Source of the DNA: JAIVHC01 sp049975505
GTDB taxonomy: Bacteria > Desulfobacterota > Desulfuromonadia > Desulfuromonadales > Desulfuromonadaceae
Direction of reading: 5' to 3'
Assembly: GCA_049975505.1 (NCBI GenBank)
Contig: JBNGCY010000073.1
Location: 1-11,212 of the forward strand
Length of the DNA stretch: 11,212 bases
Both the position numbers and the translations under genes were made by a program. Shown in pieces: positions 5,372 through 11,212 of the stretch (the first letter of the stretch is position 1; every line of letters begins with the position of its first letter). The notes beneath the pieces were generated by a model. That model saw nothing but the letters and a program-made list of their open reading frames with translations, made no database searches and was not told the origin of the DNA.

Positions 5372-6703
5372 ATGAATACCCAGGTAGAAGATTTGAGTCC
5401 GGTAAAAAAGAAGATATCTGTTGAAATTGATGCTGATCAGGTAAATAAAGAGATCAACTCCGTATATTCCAGGATAGCGCGGAATGCAAAGCTCAAGGGT
5501 TTCCGCAAGGGGAAGGTGCCCATGAGCCTGGTTAAGCAGTACTATGCCGGACAGATGGAACAGGAAGTTATCGGCAAGCTCATTAATGATACCTATTTCA
5601 ACGCCATTACCGATAATGACATAGCTGCCATTGGGGAGCCGTCCATAAAAGACAGTGGTGAACTGGGCGAGGATAAGGCGTTTACCTATGAATTTCATGT
5701 AGAGGTGAAACCCGAGGTTGAAAACCCTGAGTACTCCGGCTTGAGTCTGAAAAAGGAAATTTATGCTTTTGATGATTCCGTGGTTGATTCACGGATCGAA
5801 CAGATGCTTGAATCGCGGACACAGAAAGAGGCGGTTGAGCGCGATGATGTGCAGCAGGGTGATTTTGTCAGCATTGATTTTGAAGGATTTATCGACGGCG
5901 ATGCTTTTGACGGCGGTGCTGCCACGGATCATGAGCTTGAAGTAGGATCAGGGAGTTTTATCCCGGGATTTGAAGTTCAGCTTATTGGGATGAAACGCGG
6001 CGATCAGGGGGAAGTAACAGTAACCTTCCCCGACAACTACGGGAGTGAGGAACTGGCAGGCAAGGATGCAACGTTCAAGGTTACTATCAAAGAGATAAAA
6101 ACAAAGGTCGCCCCCGAACTGACCGATGAACTCGCGCAGGAGTTTGGCGCTGAATCCGTCGAGGATCTGCGTGAAAAAATCGCGGAAAACTACGCCAAAC
6201 AGGAGAAAAACCGGATTGAGGAAGATCTCAAAGAACGCCTCATGTCAGCTCTGGTAGAGCGTAATCCGATTGAGGTGCCCGAGTCCATGGTGGAACGCCA
6301 GCTCGACTTTATGCTCCAGAATATTACTGGCCGCCTTAAGTCACAAGGGATGTCTCTGGAGATGATGGGCCTCAATGATGAGGCTTTCCGCGCGATGTAT
6401 CGTGATACGGCAGTAAAGCAGGTGCAGGGAAGTTTGATCCTCGAAGGGGTGGTCAAGGCGGAAAATATCTCTGTGGATGAAGGGGAGATTGACGCCCGCC
6501 TTGAAGAGATAGCCGAAATGGTCAATGTTCCGCTCGAGGAAGTTAAAAAGTACTACGCTTCCGATGAAGCCCAAAGAGGGCTGTTGGGTCAGATAGAGGA
6601 AGAGAAAGCCATCACCTTTCTGCTCGGACAGGCTGATATTCAGGAGATAAGCAAAGAAGAGCTTGAGAAAGAAAAACAGAATGCCGAAGAGGAACAGGAG
6701 TAG
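5372..6703 (+). CDS. tig: Trigger factor, ribosome-associated chaperone
   Basis: The product is 443 residues, the normal length for the family. Trigger factor docks at the ribosomal exit tunnel through protein L23, shields nascent chains and isomerises prolyl bonds. All three domains are present. The N-terminal ribosome-binding domain (1-112) carries the signature loop GFRKGKVP at 43-50. The FKBP-type isomerase domain (about 162-240) contains GDFVSIDFEGFIDG and FIPGFEVQLIGM. The long helical C-terminal chaperone arms cover 241-443 and end in a highly acidic, Glu-rich tail. ATG 5372 follows GAGAGG by about 7 bases. The stop lies 2 bases before the clpP start, and the clpP ribosome-binding site is inside the last tig codons, so the two genes should be co-transcribed and perhaps translationally coupled. 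The tig-clpP-clpX order is very widespread in bacteria. Confidence 0.98.
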   Translation: MNTQVEDLSPVKKKISVEIDADQVNKEINSVYSRIARNAKLKGFRKGKVPMSLVKQYYAGQMEQEVIGKLINDTYFNAITDNDIAAIGEPSIKDSGELGEDKAFTYEFHVEVKPEVENPEYSGLSLKKEIYAFDDSVVDSRIEQMLESRTQKEAVERDDVQQGDFVSIDFEGFIDGDAFDGGAATDHELEVGSGSFIPGFEVQLIGMKRGDQGEVTVTFPDNYGSEELAGKDATFKVTIKEIKTKVAPELTDELAQEFGAESVEDLREKIAENYAKQEKNRIEEDLKERLMSALVERNPIEVPESMVERQLDFMLQNITGRLKSQGMSLEMMGLNDEAFRAMYRDTAVKQVQGSLILEGVVKAENISVDEGEIDARLEEIAEMVNVPLEEVKKYYASDEAQRGLLGQIEEEKAITFLLGQADIQEISKEELEKEKQNAEEEQE

Positions 6704-6705
6704 TT

Positions 6706-7311
6706 ATGAGTCTGGTTCCCATAGTAGTTGAGCAGACCGGGCGCGGGGAGCGTTCCTACGATATTTATTCGCGTCTGCTCAAGGATCGTATTATCATGCT
6801 CAGCTCGCCCATAGATGATCAGATAGCAAATCTGATAGTGGCGCAGATGCTGTTTCTGGAGTCTAAAGATCCGGATAAGGATATTCACTTCTATATCAAT
6901 TCACCCGGAGGTGTTGTCTCCGCCGGGATGGCGATGTACGATACCATGCAGTATATCAAGGCTCCGGTGTCGACCATCTGTGTCGGGCAGGCGGCGAGTA
7001 TGGGAGCACTGCTCCTTGCTGCAGGTGAGCCGGGTAAGCGTTTTGCCCTGCCCCATTCCAGGATAATGATCCACCAGCCACTGGGCGGATTCAAGGGCCA
7101 GGCCTCGGATATCAGCATTCACGCCAAAGAAATTCTCCATTTGCGTGAAACCCTGAACAGTATTCTGGTAGCGCATACCGGTCAGAGTAAAAAGAAGATC
7201 GCGGCGGATACAGAGCGTGACTATTTCATGGGTGCGCAGGAAGCCTGTGATTACGGTCTTATCGATCGTATTGTAAGGCGCGATGAGCATATCGAAGAAA
7301 AAAAGAAGTAA
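6706..7311 (+). CDS. clpP: ATP-dependent Clp protease proteolytic subunit
   Basis: The product is 201 residues, the typical length for this serine peptidase, which forms a double-heptamer barrel and degrades proteins fed in by ClpX (or ClpA, if present). The catalytic triad is complete: Ser98 in GQAASMGALLLAAG, His123 in MIHQPLGG, and Asp172 in TERDYFM. The INSPGG oxyanion-hole element is at 64-69. The N-terminal MSLVPIVVEQTGRGERSYDI is the standard processed region and axial loop. ATG 6706 follows AGGAG in the end of tig. The Lys-rich C-terminus (EEKKK) is ordinary. An 88-base gap leads to clpX. Confidence 0.98.
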   Translation: MSLVPIVVEQTGRGERSYDIYSRLLKDRIIMLSSPIDDQIANLIVAQMLFLESKDPDKDIHFYINSPGGVVSAGMAMYDTMQYIKAPVSTICVGQAASMGALLLAAGEPGKRFALPHSRIMIHQPLGGFKGQASDISIHAKEILHLRETLNSILVAHTGQSKKKIAADTERDYFMGAQEACDYGLIDRIVRRDEHIEEKKK

Positions 7312-7399
7312 TATTATATGGTTCTACCTCTCCGCTGCAATATAAGACGTAGTGCTGATGCAGGGCAATGTTCGACAGGTGTGAGCCAGGAGGGAAAAT

Positions 7400-8650
7400 A
7401 TGGATTCCGATAATGTACGCAATAAAAATTTGACCTGCTCCTTCTGCGGCAAGTCACAGGATGAGGTGAAAAAGCTCATTGCAGGTCCATCCGTGTATAT
7501 CTGTGATGAATGCATCGATCTGTGTCAGGAAATTATCGCAGAAGAGTTTGCCGAGTCTGACATAACCGATGACGGGAAACTTCCTACCCCTGCAGAGATT
7601 CTTCAGACCCTCAATGACTATGTAGTCGGGCAGGAGCGTGCCAAGCGGGTACTTTCCGTGGCCGTATATAATCACTATAAGCGGGTCAGATATCTTGCCG
7701 GTAAAGGGGATGTGGAAATCCAGAAGAGCAACATTCTTCTGCTCGGTCCTACCGGCAGCGGTAAAACCCTGCTTGCCCAGACCCTGGCGCGGGTGCTCAA
7801 TGTACCGTTTGCCATTGCCGATGCAACCAATCTCACTGAAGCTGGTTATGTGGGCGAGGATGTGGAGAACATCATTCTGGCGCTGGTACAGGCGGCGGAC
7901 TACGACATCGAAAAGGCGCAACGCGGTATTATCTATATTGATGAGATCGACAAAATTGCCCGCAAAAGCGAGTCACCTTCCATAACCAGAGATGTTTCGG
8001 GAGAAGGTGTTCAGCAGGCGCTGCTGAAAATAATCGAAGGGACCACTGCAAGTGTGCCCCCCAAGGGAGGACGCAAACATCCGCAGCAGGAGTTTCTCAA
8101 GGTTGATACCTCCAATATCCTGGTGATATGTGGAGGGGCTTTTGCCGGTCTGGAAGATATAGTCTCCAGACGTATCGGCAAAAAGGGGATCGGTTTCGGC
8201 GCGGATATTCAATCAAAAGATGAGAAGGTTCAGGGCGAATTGCTTGCCAGAGTCGAGCCCGGCGATCTGCTGAAGTTCGGCTTGATCCCCGAATTTGTCG
8301 GGCGTCTTCCTGTAGTTGCAACCCTTGAGGAACTTGACGAAAAGGCGCTTATTCAGATCCTGCAGGAGCCTAAAAATGCCCTGATCAAGCAGTATCAGAA
8401 ACTCTTTGACCTTGAAGATGTCGAACTTAAGTTCACCACTGGTGCCCTTGAAGCCATTGCCCGCCTCACGGCACAGCGCAAGACGGGGGCGCGCGGTCTG
8501 CGTTCCATTCTCGAAGAAACCATGCTCGATATCATGTTTGATATACCATCGCAAAAGCACGTAAAAGAGGTGGTTATCAGCGAAGATGTCGTGGTAAACA
8601 AGAGTGAGCCTCTAATTGTGTACGACTGCGCTGAGACCGTATCTGCCTGA
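7400..8650 (+). CDS. clpX: ATP-dependent Clp protease ATP-binding subunit
   Basis: The product is a 416-residue AAA+ unfoldase that recognises tagged substrates, unfolds them and threads them into ClpP. The N-terminal zinc-binding domain has Cys13, Cys16, Cys35 and Cys38. The AAA+ core has Walker A GPTGSGKT (116-123), pore-1 loop GYVGED (149-154), Walker B IIYIDEID (177-184), the RKSE pore-2 loop (188-191), and arginine-bearing sensor 2 GARGLRSI (363-370). The IGF loop that docks on ClpP is visible as KGIGFG (262-267). All key residues are intact. AGGAGGG about 7 bases before ATG 7400 is a strong ribosome-binding site. The 88-base gap from clpP carries a TATAAG (7341-7346) but no matching -35, so a separate clpX promoter is possible but not shown. 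Confidence 0.98.
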   Translation: MDSDNVRNKNLTCSFCGKSQDEVKKLIAGPSVYICDECIDLCQEIIAEEFAESDITDDGKLPTPAEILQTLNDYVVGQERAKRVLSVAVYNHYKRVRYLAGKGDVEIQKSNILLLGPTGSGKTLLAQTLARVLNVPFAIADATNLTEAGYVGEDVENIILALVQAADYDIEKAQRGIIYIDEIDKIARKSESPSITRDVSGEGVQQALLKIIEGTTASVPPKGGRKHPQQEFLKVDTSNILVICGGAFAGLEDIVSRRIGKKGIGFGADIQSKDEKVQGELLARVEPGDLLKFGLIPEFVGRLPVVATLEELDEKALIQILQEPKNALIKQYQKLFDLEDVELKFTTGALEAIARLTAQRKTGARGLRSILEETMLDIMFDIPSQKHVKEVVISEDVVVNKSEPLIVYDCAETVSA

Positions 8651-8676
8651 GTGCAGCGTCGTATTGCGGATATTAC

Positions 8677-11025
8677 ATGACACCTGTACATGATATAGTG
8701 CCCGAAGAAGTAGAGGGAGCAGGGGAATACCCCCTGCTCCCTTTGCGTGATATTGTAGTTTTCCCCGAGACGGTTACGCCCTTGTTCGTCGGGCGGGCAC
8801 GTTCTATCAGTGCTATTGAGCAGGCGATGGAGGGCGACAGAAAAATATTCCTTGTTGCCCAGAACGATCCCGAAGTAGATGATCCCGATATAAACGATCT
8901 CTACAGTGTCGGCACGGTGGCGAGTATCTCGCAGTTGATGAAACTGCCGGATGGCACCATCAAATTGCTGGCTGAAGGTGTTGTGCGCGCGCGTATCATT
9001 ACGTGTAGAGAGTTCGAATCATACACCAGGGTGGAAGTGGAATTTCTCGAGGATGTCTGTAGCGACAATCTTGAGACCACTGCGCTTTGCCGCAGTGTGC
9101 GTGAAATGTTCAGCAGCTATGCTGGCTTAAGTTCCAAGATCCCCGCAGAAGTAGTAACCGCAGTGGAAGCGGTGGAAGAGCCCGGCAATCTTGCCGATAC
9201 CATCATGGCTCATCTCAATGTAAGCGTTGAAGATAAGCAGGAAATTCTTGAACTTCCCGAGGTGGAGGAACGTCTCGAGGCGGTGCTGCAGATTCTGGAA
9301 CGCGAAGAGGAGATTCTCAAGGTCGAGCAGAAGATCCGCAAGCGGGTGAAAGGTCAGATGGAGCGCACCCAGAAGGAATACTACCTGAATGAACAGATGC
9401 GCGCCATTCAGAAAGAACTCGGGGATAAGGATGAGTTCAAGCAGGAACTCAAAGAGCTTGAAGCCAATATAGAAAAAAGCAGGATGTCCGCTGCCGCAAA
9501 AGACAAGGCAAAAGGGGAGATGCGCAAGCTCAAGATGATGTCCCCTATGTCTGCGGAAGCGACAGTGGTGCGAAATTACCTCGAGTGTCTGCTCGATCTG
9601 CCGTGGAAGAAGACCACCCGTGATTGCAACGATATCGCATTGGCACATCGGGTTCTGGATGAGGATCACGCCGGGTTGGAAAAGGTCAAAGAGCGGATTC
9701 TGGAACATCTGGCGGTTCAGTTGCTGGTAAAAAAAATCAAAGGCCCGATTCTGTGTCTGGTTGGCCCACCCGGAGTAGGTAAAACCTCCATGGGGCGTTC
9801 CATTGCACGTGCCATGAAACGTAAATTTGTGCGCATTTCTCTGGGCGGCGTACGTGATGAAGCCGAAATCAGAGGACACCGCCGTACCTACATTGGCGCC
9901 ATGCCTGGCAAGATTATGCAGGGAATCAAAAAAGCCGGAGTGCAGAATCCGGTGTTTCTGCTCGATGAAATAGACAAGATGTCTATGGATTTTCGCGGTG
10001 ATCCCTCCTCGGCAATGCTCGAGGTTCTCGATCCGGAGCAGAATTCGGCTTTCGGAGATCATTTCATCGATCTGGACTTTGATCTGTCTCAGGTGATGTT
10101 CATCGCTACCGCCAATTCCATGCAGGATATTCCGTCTCCACTCCTGGATCGCATGGAGTTAGTGCGCCTCGAAGGTTACTCTGAGGAAGAAAAGATCCAG
10201 ATCTGTCGCCGTCATCTTATCCGCAAGCAGGTGCGTGAACATGGATTGGATCCGGATAAATTCAATCTTTCCGACAATGCTCTTTCTGATATTATCCGGC
10301 GCTATACCCGCGAGGCCGGAGTACGCGACCTCGAAAGGCGCATTGCCGCCATATGCCGCAAGGTGGCCCGTCAGGTGGCGGAACAATCCGCCTATGCCAG
10401 AACCTGGAATATCGGCGTCAACCAGATTGAGAAATACCTCGGGGTGCCGCCGTATACCTACGGGCAAAAAGATTCTGTCTCCCGTTGCGGGATAGCTACA
10501 GGCCTTGCATGGACCCCGGTAGGCGGCGATATTCTTATGGTGGAAGTGCTGGATTTTCCCGGCAAGGGTAAGCTGAGTGTAACCGGTAAACTTGGGGATG
10601 TGATGCAGGAATCCGCCCAGGCTGCATATGCGTATATCCGCTCAAAAGCAGAAAAACTTGAGCTGAGTGAAGATTTTTATCGCAATCTCGATATCCATAT
10701 CCATGTTCCCGAGGGTTCGATTCCCAAGGATGGACCATCTGCCGGGATCACTATCGCCACCGCCCTTGCTTCTTCGCTTACCAAACGCCCGGTAGACGCG
10801 AATCTGGGAATGACCGGGGAGATCAACCTCAGAGGTGAAGTTCTGGCCATCGGTGGGCTCAAGGAGAAGCTACTCGCGGCACGGCGTGCGGGCTTGAAGA
10901 GGGTGCTGATTCCGGCACAGAATGAACGCCATCTTACCGAGGTGCCGGCAGAGGTGAAACGGGATTTGCAAATTCATTTAGTTTCGCACATGGATGACGT
11001 TTTGGCACACGCCCTCCTTGACTAA
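8677..11025 (+). CDS. lon: ATP-dependent serine protease La
   Basis: The product is 782 residues, near E. coli Lon (784). This homo-hexameric protease degrades misfolded and selected regulatory proteins in the cytoplasm. The N-terminal substrate-binding domain starts at YPLLPLRDIVVFP (18-30), and a long charged coiled coil covers about 195-290. The AAA+ domain has Walker A GPPGVGKT (363-370) and Walker B VFLLDEID (426-433). The C-terminal peptidase domain has the Ser-Lys dyad: Ser688 in PKDGPSAG and Lys731 in IGGLKEK. All are intact. The start has only a weak GCGGA (8666-8670) before ATG 8677; no upstream in-frame start is better supported, so translation may depend on clpX read-through. The gap from clpX is 26 bases with no terminator, consistent with one tig-clpP-clpX-lon transcript. 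Confidence 0.98.
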   Translation: MTPVHDIVPEEVEGAGEYPLLPLRDIVVFPETVTPLFVGRARSISAIEQAMEGDRKIFLVAQNDPEVDDPDINDLYSVGTVASISQLMKLPDGTIKLLAEGVVRARIITCREFESYTRVEVEFLEDVCSDNLETTALCRSVREMFSSYAGLSSKIPAEVVTAVEAVEEPGNLADTIMAHLNVSVEDKQEILELPEVEERLEAVLQILEREEEILKVEQKIRKRVKGQMERTQKEYYLNEQMRAIQKELGDKDEFKQELKELEANIEKSRMSAAAKDKAKGEMRKLKMMSPMSAEATVVRNYLECLLDLPWKKTTRDCNDIALAHRVLDEDHAGLEKVKERILEHLAVQLLVKKIKGPILCLVGPPGVGKTSMGRSIARAMKRKFVRISLGGVRDEAEIRGHRRTYIGAMPGKIMQGIKKAGVQNPVFLLDEIDKMSMDFRGDPSSAMLEVLDPEQNSAFGDHFIDLDFDLSQVMFIATANSMQDIPSPLLDRMELVRLEGYSEEEKIQICRRHLIRKQVREHGLDPDKFNLSDNALSDIIRRYTREAGVRDLERRIAAICRKVARQVAEQSAYARTWNIGVNQIEKYLGVPPYTYGQKDSVSRCGIATGLAWTPVGGDILMVEVLDFPGKGKLSVTGKLGDVMQESAQAAYAYIRSKAEKLELSEDFYRNLDIHIHVPEGSIPKDGPSAGITIATALASSLTKRPVDANLGMTGEINLRGEVLAIGGLKEKLLAARRAGLKRVLIPAQNERHLTEVPAEVKRDLQIHLVSHMDDVLAHALLD

Positions 11026-11199
11026 AATACTCGGAAATACTGTCGGTAGCTGCAAGTGCAGTTCCTCTGCTGTTTGTAGAGCGGGGGGCGGCACTAAGCA
11101 AAAAGAGGTTCTATTCTATTTTGTGTGGGTAAGATGACAGCCGTTTACTGAAGTTCCCCCACAATATATAGTGCCCTAAGTGTTAATTTATCTCGCGAG
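11026..11199. other. Intergenic region after lon
   Basis: I see no gene here. TGTGGG (11124-11129) and CCCACA (11158-11163) form an inverted repeat with a 28-base loop but no T run, and CTGCA-AG-TGCAG is a short hairpin. Neither is a convincing factor-independent terminator for lon. The next gene lies outside the window. Confidence 0.35.
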
Positions 11200-11212
11200 C
11201 GTTCCCACGCTC
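11200..11212. repeat. Truncated copy of the REP-like palindromic repeat
   Basis: The last 13 bases, CGTTCCCACGCTC, are the exact reverse complement of positions 37-49. They probably start another full palindrome cut by the window edge, in opposite orientation to the copy at 26-61. Confidence 0.65.

Noticed and set aside
9127..10062. A 311-codon minus-strand open frame inside lon
   Set aside because: It is fully antisense to the lon coding sequence, and its His/Phe/Leu-rich product is typical of a reverse-strand shadow of a Glu/Lys-rich gene.

Overview
This window looks like ordinary chromosome from a Gram-negative bacterium of intermediate GC content, most likely a member of the former Deltaproteobacteria (Desulfuromonas/Geobacter/Pelobacter-like). 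I base this on the tRNA-Pro/Arg/His/Leu cluster placed directly before tig-clpP-clpX-lon, and on a cysteine-free Crp/Fnr regulator of the DNR-like type. The placement is an inference from gene order and protein style, not from a database search.

Layout. Positions 1-61 hold a dispersed palindromic repeat; the last 13 bases of the window match one arm of it in opposite orientation. Next come a 55-codon gene (167-334) whose N-terminal half resembles the ATP-synthase inhibitor (zeta/DUF1476) style, and a membrane-anchored protein with a winged-helix-like C-terminus (509-862). A minus-strand DNR-like Crp/Fnr regulator (902-1573) is divergent from an RlmI-type rRNA cytosine methyltransferase (1735-2955). 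That gene converges on a cytoplasmic cyclophilin (2976-3497, minus). A 406-base gap follows. It contains no convincing gene but does contain a 14-bp-arm stem closing a branched fold (3744-3860), the best candidate here for something undescribed. Then come a two-helix membrane protein with a SHOCT-like tail (3904-4440), four tRNA genes (4574-5159), and the protein-quality-control block tig, clpP, clpX, lon (5372-11025).

How the genes work together. Trigger factor meets nascent chains at the ribosome. ClpX unfolds substrates for ClpP, and Lon is an independent ATP-dependent protease. The cyclophilin adds proline isomerisation, RlmI matures 23S rRNA, and the tRNAs serve translation. tig and clpP are 2 bases apart and surely co-transcribed; clpX (88-base gap) and lon (26-base gap) follow on the same strand. 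The tRNA-His gene has a clear sigma-70-type promoter and a strong factor-independent terminator.

No mobile element, CRISPR array, defence system or biosynthetic cluster is visible. The open questions are the structured intergenic element, the small proteins, and the repeats at the two ends.
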